Below, in pieces: positions 9,196-20,199 of a stretch of DNA of 23,555 nucleotides. The notes beneath the pieces are model-generated. The model saw nothing but the letters and a program-made list of their open reading frames with translations. It was not told where the DNA came from and ran no database searches. The DNA lies in the NCBI GenBank assembly GCA_051453625.1, contig JBOZIK010000001.1, positions 30,542,675 through 30,566,229 of the forward strand, given 5' to 3'. Position 1 is the first letter of the stretch. Each line of letters opens with the position of its first letter. The position numbers were made by a program, and so were the translations under genes. Origin of the DNA: Welwitschia mirabilis. Lineage: Eukaryota > Gnetophyta > Gnetopsida > Welwitschiales.

Positions 9196-9567
9196 NNNNN
9201 NNNNNNNNNNNNNNNNNNNNNNNNNNNNNNNNNNNNNNNNNNNNNNNNNNNNNNNNNNNNNNNNNNNNNNNNNNNNNNNNNNNNNNNNNNNNNNNNNNNN
9301 NNNNNNNNNNNNNNNNNNNNNNNNNNNNNNNNNNNNNNNNNNNNNNNNNNNNNNNNNNNNNNNNNNNNNNNNNNNNNNNNNNNNNNNNNNNNNNNNNNNN
9401 NNNNNNNNNNNNNNNNNNNNNNNNNNNNNNNNNNNNNNNNNNNNNNNNNNNNNNNNNNNNNNNNNNNNNNNNNNNNNNNNNNNNNNNNNNNNNNNNNNNN
9501 NNNNNNNNNNNNNNNNNNNNNNNNNNNNNNNNNNNNNNNNNNNNNNNNNNNNNNNNNNNNNNNNNNN
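9196..9567. other. Assembly gap, 372 N
   Basis: It hides the outer end of the 3' LTR and the polypurine tract of the minus-strand Athila-like element. Frames spanning it are artefacts. Confidence 0.9.
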
Positions 9568-9971
9568 TCAATAGAGGTACATACTGGATCTTGAAGGATT
9601 AAAAAAATTGAACATTTCACTTGCTGAAAGCTTAGCTAGTTGGTTATTGGGGTTGTCGTCCAAACAATGAAAGGGACAATAGCCTCAGAAAAAGTTTTTA
9701 AAATCTAAAACCTATGATTAAATTTTTGTTTTTGCAGATAATTAGTAGATGTAATAAAATAACTCCCTACTAAATTAAGTAGTAAAGAATAAAAACTTGC
9801 CCAAGTAAAGTAAATCCTCATCATAACATGTAAAACGTTAAAATATAGACATGAAAAATTAGATGTAAATCAGTGCACCATGTTAGAAAAATAAAGTGTC
9901 GATAACATATCAAAAGAGAGTTTTCAGTATAGAAATGTATCAAAGGAAAGATACAAAATAACAATATAAAA
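9568..9971 (-). other. Non-coding stretch between 3' ORF and 3' LTR
   Basis: No open frame or known motif is visible apart from a GTCGTCCAAACAATG-like motif at 9656-9670, related to those in the family's LTRs and leaders. It follows the stop codon of the 3' ORF (9972) on the minus strand. Confidence 0.5.
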
Positions 9972-11213
9972 TCACTCCCCTTGTCTACATATAAGAAACT
10001 GTGGCTTAGCAGCTGACTTAGGAGTAGTAGAATAAGAAGGAGAATGCTCAGGATCTATGAGAAAATAGAGGTCCAAGGATGTGGAAATCGATCTAACCAT
10101 TTCATCACCTTGGACACATACAACCTTAGGAATTTCTACTTTGACACTATATTAGCTGACACATGTCAATGATCTACTCCTCAGAGTGCTATATTCTCCT
10201 ATCAATAGATAGGATTCTCTACTAAAATGCTTACTATCTCTAATTAAGAGCTTAGATCCTCTGATATAATGACTGGATACCTTTGTCAATAAAACTTTTA
10301 ATGGTCTCAGTGATCTTAGCTAGAAGAGCTTATATTTGCTAAAGAGTAACTCCAATCGCAGGTCTCTATACCTGAGGTCTCTCTAGCTCTCTTAGAACCT
10401 ATATACCCATGTCCTGAAGTTAGCGAGCTGAGGTCTAAATGTATAATAAATGCTGCTGATCCATAGGCTCTGGTATCTAAAACCGTCTAAAGAGTACTGA
10501 GAGGAGGCATAGAAAACCAAGTGTCTAGAGCTATCATGCCTTTATCATGGATCTGATTATTCTCTAGATAGAGGTAGAAAGGTCCATCTGCTTTCCTTGT
10601 TTAAAAACTACCAATATCTATAGTTGTACTACCATAGTGTGACTATCATAAAAGGATGGATTGATGTAATGAATCAGCCCTTTGTGTAATACTCTATATG
10701 TGGGGTCCAGTTAAGTAACATTTGACCCCATTGATTAGTAGTGAGATTAGCTGGAATATCCAAAATGATGCCATATGCTCGACATGCCTCAGTCCCATCA
10801 GTTGAGTGAATATGCATGCTCCTAAGCCCACAAAGATCTATGATGAATGCAATATGGAATGGAAGAATGACTATCTCATGGTCCTATATGAATTCCACAA
10901 TCATATCCTATAGTTGACCATGAGCACCTGGTCGCCTCTTAATGTGCATGGTGTTATAGAACTTTCTTATCTCTGATATGTAATATGAACCATGCACATC
11001 TATAATATACTTGATCCATAAATATATTAGTCTCTAGTTTATGTTAGACTTGATACGGCTTATGAAATCACCAAAATGATACTCGACACATATGCTAGCT
11101 ATCTGTATAATCATGAAACATTAATATCGAGGTGGCGAATATGCAAGCTCTGCACGCTTTATCTCTGGCTCAACTAGAGGACCTACCTCTTACTCTATTA
11201 TCTTGGCCTTAGC
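9972..11213 (-). pseudogene. Unidentified 3' ORF in the position of the Athila env-like gene
   Basis: A minus-strand coding remnant of about 410 codons lies between integrase and the 3' LTR. From 11213 to about 10680 a single frame reads with only seven stops, six of them TAA/TAG. It includes VEPEIKRAELAY, YYISEIRKFYNTMHIKRRPG, HEIVILPFHIAFIIDLCGL and EACRAYGIILDIP..LTTNQWG. A frameshift follows, and the next frame continues with HYINPSFYDS and a Gln-rich, probably coiled-coil part (LLAKITETIKSFIDKG) full of Gln-to-stop changes. The last ~60 codons are open and end in FLICRQGE and TGA at 9972-9974. I do not recognise the family and see no clear signal peptide or membrane segment, so env is a statement of position only. 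Confidence 0.6.
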
Positions 11214-13044
11214 CTCAACCTATCTAGTTCTATACATACAGGGCCTACTTAATTGCAAACACAGAAGACATCATGCGAAATAGAAAGACATGTCAAGATT
11301 ATCACATGGATGGGCAACAATGACTCCTAAAAATCAATAAAAACAAGAAAAAATATTGAAAATATGTCGTGCCACCCTTAAAAAGTTGTAATGCATCTCT
11401 AATTACCTAAATGTGTAAAGAAAAATAAAAGATACGCAAAAATTACAGAAACTATACTTTTAGTGGGCCCATGTGTAGTAAAAATTTAAAGTATTCAAAT
11501 AAAAAAAATCTAATCTAATAGAAGTGTAGAACACATTAAACTGATTAATTTTGCCTAAAGGACTACTACATTTTGACCTATACTTGGTGAGGAAACAAGT
11601 GTGAAAGGTGGAAAGTTGAAAATACCACGTAAAATGCAAAACTATTCATAACTCAAAAAATATAAATGAAATTCAAATCTATAAGTCCAAAATCAAAGAA
11701 AATGAAAACTTAAGTGATATACATAAAAACTACACATCGAAAGTCTGAAAAAAGAGAGAAAAAAGTGAAAAACAGGAGAAGAGAGAAACATACCTCATTT
11801 TTAAAAATTTACTAAAATCTGGTAAATCTGCACATGGAATCTAGTGGGGTAAGTTTTAGAATGCTGGTACAAGCTAAAGAAGTTGTCTTCTCTTAAATGA
11901 ATGGGTGAAAATAATAAATAAACAAGGAAAAAAATGAGGAAAAATGGTTTGAGTCATGGTTTTATCACATTATCGTCTGCTCACATTATCCAAATGGAAA
12001 CCTTAGGATGGTTCTTATAAAAAATTAGACGGTCATCCTCCTAGTGTCGTCTAGATGATCGGGTGGATGACAAGGCATGAAACGTTTTTCGAAAAGAGAA
12101 ATATCAACCAAGAAATTTAGGCTTGCATATGATTATTTAAGTATTAGTTTTGAAAAAAAAACTTAAAAAGATAGAAAAATCAGATAGAAAACCAAGAAAA
12201 TCAAAAGAAAAAGAACAAACACATAAGAAAGGAAAAAACTATAGCTAAAGAAAATAGACTATTTAGACTGAAAACCTATTAAGAAAAACAACATGAATGT
12301 GCCCGACTATAAAAGAAAAGCAAGATAAACTTAGAACTTTATAAGATACAAGGGAACTCATAAAAACTAGAAAAGGAAAAGATGTTTTTTTTTTTTTTAA
12401 TTTTTAAATACTTCTTGAAGAATGATATAACATGAAAGAATAACAAGGAAACTATTAAATGATTAAGGTTCTATAAAAGAACAAAAAAATGTGTAAATAA
12501 CTTTGAAATTCTAAACTTAAAAACTAAAGAAACATAGAGTGAAAATGGACATAAGAAACAAGGAGAAGATTTCTTATCTATCCTAAGCACTAACCTAGTG
12601 AACTCCCAAGGAAGAAATCATAAAGTCACCACATCAAATATGCATGACAAAATGTATATACTTCATAAAGTTCACTTAAAAAGGTAGTGATTAGGACGAT
12701 TTCCAAGCTTCAAGTATATAGAACAATGAATGTTAAAATCAAAAGTTACTTAGAAAAAAAACCTCACCAGCTCTCACTCGATAAACACACCTGAATATTC
12801 AAAAGTAAAATGACCAAGTGGGAACGCTAAGAGTCTAGAAAATAAACAATGTCTCTGATGATAAGAGGAATACTATTGATTCCACAGCCTCAAAGTTTAT
12901 TTATTTTTCTATGATAAGGGGAGTGCAACCACTATTAGAGGAGTAGGGACCCATGAAGCATAGCTAATTGACTTCCTAATGGCATTCCCATAGCTACCAA
13001 CACTACCACAAAAAAAATATATCCAGTAGGGTCGGATATCATGG
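11214..13044 (-). other. Non-coding A/T-rich spacer between integrase and 3' ORF
   Basis: No frame of note is present. The stretch is rich in A runs and has a 14-T run at 12385-12398. A two-part motif at 12046-12071 (GTCGTCTAGATGATC, then TGGATGAC) matches motifs in the leaders and LTRs of the same family, so it is plausibly part of the element. Long untranslated spacers around the 3' ORF are usual in Athila elements. Confidence 0.5.
13013..13044 (+). repeat. 32-bp repeat, left copy, abutting a 100-N gap
   Basis: It begins AAAAATATATCCAGTA and ends GGATATCATGG. It matches 13145-13176 at 30 of 32 positions. The two copies touch the two edges of the gap. Confidence 0.8.
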
Positions 13045-13144
13045 NNNNNNNNNNNNNNNNNNNNNNNNNNNNNNNNNNNNNNNNNNNNNNNNNNNNNNNN
13101 NNNNNNNNNNNNNNNNNNNNNNNNNNNNNNNNNNNNNNNNNNNN
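13045..13144. other. Assembly gap of exactly 100 N
   Basis: One hundred N is a common placeholder for a scaffold join of unknown size. The flanking copies of one 32-bp sequence suggest a tandem repeat that could not be assembled, or overlapping contig ends that were not merged. Confidence 0.85.
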
Positions 13145-13176
13145 AAAAATATATCCAGTATGGTAGGATATCATGG
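13145..13176 (+). repeat. 32-bp repeat, right copy, abutting the same gap
   Basis: Same sequence as 13013-13044 with two mismatches, in the same orientation. Confidence 0.8.
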
Positions 13177-13609
13177 TAAACATGTATTTTTATTTAAATA
13201 TAAAATATAATAGATCATGGTCATTATTTCTCTTTCTCCATCCTTTTTTTTTTGTAAGAATTTCCATATGATCACATACTCAAAAATATGAAGGTAAAAA
13301 AGTGAGATAAATGACAGGAAAAAACACTCTAAATAATTCAAGATCTTAATGTCATTGAAAAAGGTACAATAAACTAAGGTATTTTCCTTTAAATAAAGTC
13401 CNNNNNNNNNNNNNNNNNNNNNNNNNNNNTGAATTCAATCTTACCACTATAAATGCCCAAGTATGAATACTAGTCATGAAACTTTATAAAGAAATACATA
13501 AGTTAAGTTTGAAAGATGATCAAGTAACCTCATAATATCAACCAAAGAAGTAGGCTAAAAAAGAACTCAGATACTAATAGGAAGAACGTTCTACTTATTA
13601 AGGGAAACC
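13177..13609 (-). other. Unassigned AT-rich stretch after integrase, with a 28-N gap
   Basis: It follows the end of the integrase on the minus strand. A gap occupies 13402-13429. I see no open frame, LTR piece or known motif. A join between elements A and B could lie here. Confidence 0.4.
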
Positions 13610-14780
13610 TCAAAAACAAGTACTTCTACTATGTTCATGATTGCATCTAAAGATCCTTCATATAATTTTAACCATTTCCCATTAACCTTCTGAATCTCTT
13701 TAGTATCTAAGTTTAAAATCTTAACTGAGCTACTAAGATATACTTTCTCTATAAGATAAGGACCTAATCATTTAGAGATCAACTTATTATTCAAAAGAAG
13801 AACTCTAGTGTTGTATAACAAATAATTTGACTAGGTTTAAACATTTTATGAAATATCTTTTTGTCATGTTTGAACTTTTCTTGAGCCTTATGGATTAATT
13901 CACAATGTATGGTACGAGTTCATTTTTCGTCAAGATGATCTAATTGGACTAATCTATATTTAATATTTTTATAAAAATCCATAAGATTAAGTTAATAAGA
14001 TGCATGATAAAAATTATAAGACACATCAATAAGTAATATATAAACTCTACCATACACAAATTCATAAGGTGAAAATCCAAGAGAAGTACCCCAAGTAGTA
14101 TGATAAGATCAAAGTACATCATTAAGTTTGGAAGTCCAATACTTTTTATTAATAAAGACAAGTTTTTATAACATTTTATTTATTTATTTGTTGGCATTTT
14201 TAGCTTATCCATTAGTTTGAGAATGATAAGCATAAGCATAAGATACTATATATTCTATAATAATAGACAAAAGAAGTTTTCTAAAAATTTGATTAATGAA
14301 GTGAGTACCCTGATCACTAATAATAACTCTAGGAAATACTAAAGCTTTAAAAGATATGAGTTCTAATAAAATAACAAGCATTTTAGGCATCATTCAAAGA
14401 AGTAGGTATGGCTTTAACCCATTTAATCACATAATCCACAACTACTAAAATATAATTCTTATCAGAAGAAGGTGGATGAATAGGGCCTATGAAATTAATA
14501 CCCTAATAATCAAAAGGCTTACACTCAAAAATAGTTCTAAGGGGCATCTCCTATGAACAAATAAGGCTATCATAACACTGATAAGAATCAAACTTTTGGC
14601 AAAATCAAAAGAATAATAAAAAAGAGAAGGCTAATAAAAACTAGAATGGAGGATTTTCATTGTAGTTTTATGTCCACTGAAGTGTCCTCCACAAACATCA
14701 CCATGATAAATATGATGAATCTCAGATATTTCCCAATTAGGCATACATTTTCTCATAATTTTGTCTTTACACCTATGGTA
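13610..14780 (-). pseudogene. pol: Integrase domain of Athila-like pol, catalytically dead
   Basis: The zinc-binding region reads HHIYHGDVCGGHFSGHKTTMK (about 14700-14760), then FDFAKS and, after a frame slip, YQCYDS, so one of the expected cysteines is lost. The core follows with MPLRTIFECKPFDY, GINFIGPIHPPSSDKNYILVVVDYV.KW, FPRVIISDQGTHF and YHSQTNG. The first acidic residue is Asn (14494-14496), the second is kept as Asp (14313-14315), and the third is Lys (14199-14201), so the DDE triad is N-D-K. Later blocks SYHTTWGTSLGFSPYEFVYGR (about 14040-14100), GPYLIEKVYLSSSVKI and KVNGKWLKLYEG (to 13640) match the Athila C-terminal tail. No chromodomain is seen. Stops are frequent. Confidence 0.85.
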
Positions 14781-14984
14781 CAAATGTGGCTCTATCCATT
14801 CATAGTCATCTATTCTATGGAGAAAATATTTACATTAATTGTAAATCCAATGCTATGGTGTTTCTATGGTTACATGATAGTTAATAGTGTTGGCATGCGA
14901 AGGAGGAGGATGAGAAGAAGATACAGTAAAAAGTTTCTTATTAGAAAAAGGATCATCAATGATAGAATCATCTGGAGAAAAAAA

Positions 14985-15340
14985 AGACAATACAAATGAT
15001 CGGTAATAGAATTATGCCTTTTTGCTTTATATATGATAGTTAAGTTAAAATTTTGTATAAAAAGGCTCTATCTAATCAAATGTACACTAGAATCTTTGTT
15101 GGTCATGAGATAATAAATAGAAGCATAATCAGTGTACACATTAGTATGAAAACCTAAGAGATAATGTCTAAGAGAATCAAGATAAAAAATAATGGCTAGC
15201 ATTTCTTTCTTTGTAGTGGTGTAATTCATTTGAGATCTAAACAAAGATTTGCTATGGTAAGATATAACATGAAAATAATTTTTATATTTCTGACAAAGTA
15301 CCTCACCAATGGCAAAATTACTCACATCACACATAAGTTC
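14985..15340 (-). pseudogene. pol: RNase H domain of Athila-like pol
   Basis: The minus frame reads FELMCDVSNFAIGEVLCQ, then NYTTTKKEMLAIIFYLDSLR, YTDYASIYYLMTNKD and, after one stop, SLFIQNFNLTIIYKAKRHN. This is the Ty3/Gypsy RNase H, which removes template RNA during reverse transcription. Acidic positions in MCDVS, KKEML and YTDY are all kept, and 88 codons (15068-15334) are open, the best preserved piece of the element. The domain joins RT without a gap. Confidence 0.88.
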
Positions 15341-16200
15341 AAAGTTTTTTTCCCCTAATCGAGTATTATTACTATAGGAGCATAAGAAAGTTTATGTTTA
15401 AGCCTATCAAAAGTAAGTTGACAAAATTCATTCCATTTAAATTTGGCTTCTTCCTCTAGTAACAAGTGAAGGGGTTTACAGATATGTGCATAGTAATGAA
15501 TAAATAAATGGTAAAAACCACAATGATTAAGAAAAGGTCTAACCTATTTAACATTTATAGGAGGACTTAGGTTTTGAATAATATTAACTTTTAAAGCATT
15601 CATCCTAAAATAATTTCACTTTTTATGAGAAATAGACTCTTTTTCCAACTCAAGTATAGGCCACTAGTAATACAATGATTTAAGATCTTTTTTAATCAAT
15701 ATAAAAAAAATTTAAGCATAAATGGAAAAGTCATCCATAAATATCTCAATAGAATCCTCAAGTATATCAGAGAAGATACCCATCATAGCATGTTAAAAAG
15801 TACTAGAAGCATTACAAAATTCAAAAGGCATGCATCTAAAAACAAAAGTATCAAAAGAAGAAGTAAAATTGGTTTTGGCTTTATCTTTTATAGTAATGCA
15901 ATCCTAGTTAGAACTACTATAACCATCAAAAAAGTAGTAAAATACATAACCCTGAATCATATCAAGAATCTAATCAAAAAAAGATAAAGGACAGTGGTCT
16001 TTTTTGGTTACCTTAGTTAATTTTCTTAAGTCTATGCACATTCTATATTTTCCATATTTTTTAGGAACTACCATTAATGGACTAGCCCACTCACTATCAG
16101 AAATTGAATAAATGATTCTAGCATCCATTAATTTCATGATTTTATCTTTTACAATTTGTTTAAGGGCTAGATTAAGTCTACGTTGGGGTTGCCTCATAGG
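15341..16200 (-). pseudogene. pol: Reverse transcriptase domain of Athila-like pol
   Basis: It opens with RQPQRRLNLALKQIVKDKI, MKLMDARIIYSISDSEWASP and MVVPKK.GKYRMCIDLRKL (16197-16000), then YFFDGYSS with the first catalytic Asp. CMPFEFCNASSTF follows, then EIFMDDFSIY with the F-M-D-D active site at 15730-15741. The palm and thumb continue to YHLFIHYYAHICKPLHLLLEEE and FKWNEFCQ. The SDSEW and PQRRLNP-like start are typical of Athila/Tat elements. All three catalytic aspartates are present, but stops interrupt the frame (for example at the W/Q codons around 15660-15720), so no enzyme could be made. Confidence 0.9.
15730..15741 (-). other. RT active-site motif F-M-D-D
   Basis: The minus frame reads Phe-Met-Asp-Asp within EIFMDDFSIY. 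Both aspartates are intact. Confidence 0.88.
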
Positions 16201-16767
16201 TTTAGCATTTTTTTAAGATAGATTTTATGTTAAATAATGGAAGTAAGCATGGCTATCAAATTATTATGAGACCAAGTGAACGCATTTACCTTAAATTGTA
16301 AAAGGGAGATTAGACTTGATTCTTATTAAGGGATAAGGTTTTTGTTAATAATTAATGGTTTATTTAAGTCATGTTTAGGAAAATGTATTTTACTCCAATA
16401 TCTAAAGGTTTTAGATTTAGATTTAAGTTCAAATTTTCTATTTTCTATAAAATTTTTAGGATAATAGACTATTATCTCAGACTGTCATCCAAACATCAAT
16501 AGTGCATAACTGTTCTCAAAATACTTAGGTCTGCTAAAATCGTGAACTTCTGCATAGTTAACAGACTTAGGCTCTCTACTCTCCAGATTAGAAAATTCAG
16601 TTTTTAGATAGTAAAAATCAAGTTGATCTTTAAAAACATAAAGTTGTCTACTTCATATTGGTAATCAAACAATGTTGGTTTATGAAGTATGGACCATCTT
16701 TCCTTAAGTAGATAGTGCTATAAAAATAGAGTTGTTCTAATTTCTTCCTCCACACTTAAATCATTTT
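16201..16767 (-). other. Degraded linker between protease and RT
   Basis: This is the pol interval between retropepsin and RT. No domain is recognisable and stops occur in all minus frames; its length fits the linker of Athila-type polyproteins. A GTCATCCAAACATC-like motif lies near 16487. Confidence 0.5.
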
Positions 16768-17150
16768 CTAAATCCTTTTTGGCCATATTAAAAATCTTAT
16801 TGAAAACTTTTTATTGCTAAAATAACACTCCATCAAATTAGTTTTTGTGTGTATAATATAATAGGCTATTGGAAAGAAAGCCCTACCTATAAGTAAAGGA
16901 TATCCATCATTATGATTAACTTCTATAATTACAACATCAATCGGGTAGAAATCTTCTTCTATCTGAATGACCAAATCCTTAATCACACCTAACAATTTTT
17001 TCATAGATGATATAGCTAGTTCTAAGATAATTTGTATAGGTTCTACTCTCTCTTTCAACACAAATCTTTAAAAAATGTGCAAGATTATGATGCTAGCACT
17101 AGCTCCAGTATCAATAAAGGCTTTTCTAATCCTTTGGTTTCCTTATAAAG
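16768..17150 (-). pseudogene. pol: Retropepsin (aspartic protease) of Athila-like pol
   Basis: The active site reads AFIDTGASASI with DTGAS at 17098-17112 on the minus strand. A 97-codon open stretch from 17061 contains ISSMKKLLGVIKDLVIQIE, FYPIDVVIIEV and YPLLIGRAFFPIAYYIIHT, the second conserved block with the I-L-G-R-P-F pattern of Ty3/Gypsy retropepsins (here L-I-G-R-A-F). A frame break lies between the two parts. The enzyme would cut the Gag-Pol precursor in the particle. Confidence 0.85.
17098..17112 (-). other. Retropepsin active site D-T-G-A-S
   Basis: The minus frame reads Asp-Thr-Gly-Ala-Ser. The catalytic aspartate is kept. Confidence 0.88.
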
Positions 17151-19211
17151 TGATACTCATAGTTGCCTCCCCCTAGATCTTTGAACTTAGACATTTTTGA
17201 TAAACTAAGTTGTTAACTGATTGAGCTAGGAAGACTTTACTAAGGATTGTACATTTTTGTTTTCTTCTAACCAAGTCTTTCCATAACTTTGAATACTTTG
17301 GATTTTATTGCAAAAGTTTCTAAAATGATAAGTTGATACTAACATTTTGCATTAAGGCTTTTAGATGATCATGAAAACAGGTTTTGTGTTATAATCCTAT
17401 TAAGCCATGAAGTAGTAGCTTTCTTATGTGAAGATTTTTCCTTTTCATTGCTTAATGGAGAAGTGAAATAATAGTTTCTAAGATCTCTATGTTCTGTTCT
17501 TCATTATTTTTGTTACTTTATGATATTTAAGCCTCATAAGTAGGAGGAGTTATGTCATTTTTACTTCTTGTCACCACCTTACAATCTTTTCTAACTTTAT
17601 TTGGGTTCTGTAAAGGTTGAGTGGTAAGAGACCCTTATGGTCTTTGGTTGATAAGCATAGTTTTTTGTAGGATACTTACAAGGTTTTTAAGTTTAGTATT
17701 TATGTTTTCAATGTTTAAGTTGATTTTTTTTTGTGATTTTCATAACTCCTTAATGGAATTCCTAGCAGCATCAGGCTTTGGGAGTTGGATGAGCTTACTA
17801 AGATATTTGAGTTGTTAGATTAAAAGTTTATGTTCTTCAATCTTTTCTTAAAAGGTTGAAATTTAGGATGATTTTTCTGAAAATTTTTGAAGTTGAATTG
17901 TTCACTCATCCTTAGTTAAAAGTTTTTATGATTTTACACTTGTATTTGATTTTAGTTTTGGTTGTAGTTTGATACCTCTAGTTAAAAGCACATGCTTCCT
18001 CATAAATTTTCTCTTTGTAAGTTGGAATTAAAGGATATTCATTGATAACATGATAACTATCCTCACACATGTCACAGGCAGGAACTACAACTTCACTCTT
18101 CTCAGTTGTCATCTTTATATCTAGAATCATTTTGGTACACTTTTCTAAGATAGAAGTAAAATCCTTTATGACATTGATTGGTCCATTTTTAGCTTTTATT
18201 TTATTTTTTTCATGTTTTAACTTTTTAAGGTCTTTAATAATTTGGTATACTATTTATTTTTCTCTAAGTGAGGGTTTAGGCCATGTTTGACTTACTTCTA
18301 CTAAGTCTTTTAGCACTTTTCAAGCATCATCTAAGGTGTGGTTCAATAAGTTACCTTTACATGAAAAATCTATAAGTTTCTTTATGTGACTGTTTAATCC
18401 ACCGTAAAAATAGCCAACAAGTTCTATCTATGAAAAAGCATCTATAAGGTTTGAATGTAAAGAAACAAAGAATCTCTCATAGGTAGAGGAATAGTCTTCA
18501 TTAGGCATTTATTAAAAGTTGGTACCTTCTTTCTTATTTTTTTGGATGGTGGTTTTACTCAAAAATTTCATAATAAAGACTTTTTGAACTTGACTCCAAG
18601 ATTTTAAGCTTTTGTGGGAATTGTTCTTATCCATAGTTTTGCTTTATCTTTTAAAGTAATGGGAAATATAACCATGTAGGTTCTATCACTTATGTGTTTT
18701 TTACCATTTCCAAAAGTGACAACTAACTATCTTATATTGGCAATGTGTTGCAAAGGCTCTTTGTTGGGTTCATCACTAAAAGTAGGATATGCATTTAGAT
18801 TACATCGTTCAACATCATTACTATAAGGTAAGTCATATAGAGTTTGGATTTCATGTTTCTTATTTGCTATGAGATCTCTAAGAGTAACATAGGGATTGGT
18901 ATGAGTAGGAGTGGTTATACGGGTTCCAATAACAAGGGGTGAATTTGTTAAGATAGGTTACTTTTGCTTTTGAAACAAGGTAGACATGGTTGTAAATGAG
19001 AAACTTTCATCTAAATAATCAACAAAAAAAAATTTTTTAAGCAAAAATAGAGTTTACAAAAATGAAAGTAGATATTTTAGGAATTTCTAAATTCTATGTA
19101 CCTTTGTCATTTTTACCTAGTTTAGTTTCTAGGTCTATCAAACTTCTTAGATATTTCCATAATGAATAATTTCTCTCTTTGGTATTTTTCTTTCTTACTA
19201 GATTTTACCAT
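17151..19211 (-). pseudogene. gag: gag of element A (capsid, zinc finger, C-terminal tail)
   Basis: The minus-strand start is taken as ATG at 19209-19211, because copies B and C align from the same point with the KSSKKEKYQRE start. Conserved blocks in order are LVIGTRITTPTHTNPY, LRDLIANKKHEIQTLY, ERCNLNAYPTFSDEP, LQHIANIR followed by a stop, ISDRTYMVIFPITLKDKAKLW (about 18640-18700), SWSQVQKVFIMKFL, NEDYSSTYERFFVSLHS, VGYFYGGLNSHIKKLIDF and LLNHTLDDA, the pattern of plant Ty3/Gypsy capsids. A zinc finger remnant lies at 18032-18076. The last ~600 bases before the protease are poorly preserved. Several frameshifts and TAG/TAA stops make it non-functional. Confidence 0.85.
18032..18076 (-). other. 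Degraded zinc finger of gag A
   Basis: CDMCEDSYHVINEYP fits CX2CX4HX4-C-P except that the last cysteine is Tyr, a single G-to-A change (TGT to TAT). Confidence 0.7.
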
Positions 19212-19671
19212 ATATGCTCAGTAGTAGATGCATAGAGTATCATCCTGCAGTTGTCTAAATGATAGTCTGAACGAAAGAAAACATAAAAGTCATAAAAAAG
19301 AAAAAATTAAAAAACAGAATGAAGACTGACATAGACAGAAAACTCTAAAAGCATAATGTTATCTACCTAAGTCATCTAAACAACATAGGGGATGATGGGA
19401 AAAACCCTAAAAGTTTTTTGATAGAAAACTGAAATAAAAAACTCATGGCATAGAGGCCATCGTCACTGCATGTCATCTGGATGATGAAGTGGACGACTAA
19501 CTTTTTATTATAAAATAAAATGAAAAACTTTTATTTGAAAAATAGAAAATTGATACTATGAAAAATAAAAATATATTCTACTGCAAATATTGGTACAACA
19601 CTACTGCAGGCAAGCACCTAAATGGAAATAATCACTAGAGCAATAATAACTCTTAAACTCTAAGCTACCTT
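19212..19671 (-). other. Untranslated leader of element A
   Basis: This lies between PBS and gag and aligns with the leaders at 20717-21175 and 22532-22986. It carries three copies of the GTCRTC/GAYGAC-type motif at 19248-19265, 19371-19386 and 19472-19497. No uORF of note. Confidence 0.75.
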
Positions 19672-19688
19672 TCCTAGTAACAGTGCTA
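19672..19688 (-). other. Primer-binding site of element A (tRNA-Asp)
   Basis: The minus strand reads TAGCACTGTTACTAGGA. The complement of the plant tRNA-Asp 3' end is TGGCGCCGTTGCCGGGG. Ten of 17 positions match and all seven differences are G-to-A or C-to-T. It lies three bases (TCT) from the LTR end. Confidence 0.8.
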
Positions 19689-19691
19689 AGA

Positions 19692-20199
19692 TATTGCAGT
19701 ATGTATTTATGCAACATTACATCTTGAATAAAATCTTGTCAATCACAAATATAATGCATAAACACAACACATTAATATAGATAGGAGTAACCCAAATGTT
19801 GTAATCCATCGAAGGCCAAGTTGGGAAATAAAAGAGTTGCTTTTCATAAAGAAATGATTTTACTCTAACCTGTAGAAAATAACTTTTAATGCATGAAAGT
19901 AAAAATGCAATGCACTCATGAAAAACTAATATAGAAAAAGGAAATAATAATGCATTTAACCTAAACTAACTAAGTACAACCTTGACAAAGATTTCCCTCG
20001 TAACCTATATTACTAAAGAAACTATCACTAGATTAGAAGCCACATAACCTATGAGGATGAAAAACAATCATACATTAAAATTATAAAAAGAAGCATTTTG
20101 TATTAGATTGAAAACCACATTTATGTTACAAAGTAGTCATACCTTAATGAAGAAAATGCCATCCAATACTAAGGAAAACATCTCTTTACAACTAGAAGG
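19692..20199 (-). repeat. 5' LTR of element A, partial
   Basis: It starts TATTGCAGTATGTATTTATGC on the plus strand, where the family has TGTTG (the terminal CA has become TA on the sense strand). It aligns along its length with the LTRs at 8361 and 21196 but differs from both at several shared sites. It runs into the 100-N gap after about half of its expected length. Confidence 0.82.

Noticed and set aside
9972-11213. Calling the 3' ORF an envelope gene
   Set aside because: Only its position fits. I see no signal peptide, fusion peptide or membrane anchor, and no family match from memory.
12385-12398. A 14-T run as the poly-A tail of a minus-strand LINE or SINE
   Set aside because: No reverse transcriptase of LINE type, no Pol III boxes and no target duplication were seen next to it; homopolymers are common in this AT-rich spacer.
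14646-14999. A 117-codon plus-strand frame with an Arg-rich stretch
   Set aside because: It is the antisense shadow of integrase and RNase H on the minus strand and matches no family.
15790-15987. A basic 65-codon plus-strand frame
   Set aside because: It lies antisense to the RT domain.
17621-18290. Hydrophobic plus-strand frames at 17621-17818 and 18069-18290 that resemble membrane proteins
   Set aside because: Both are antisense to gag A.
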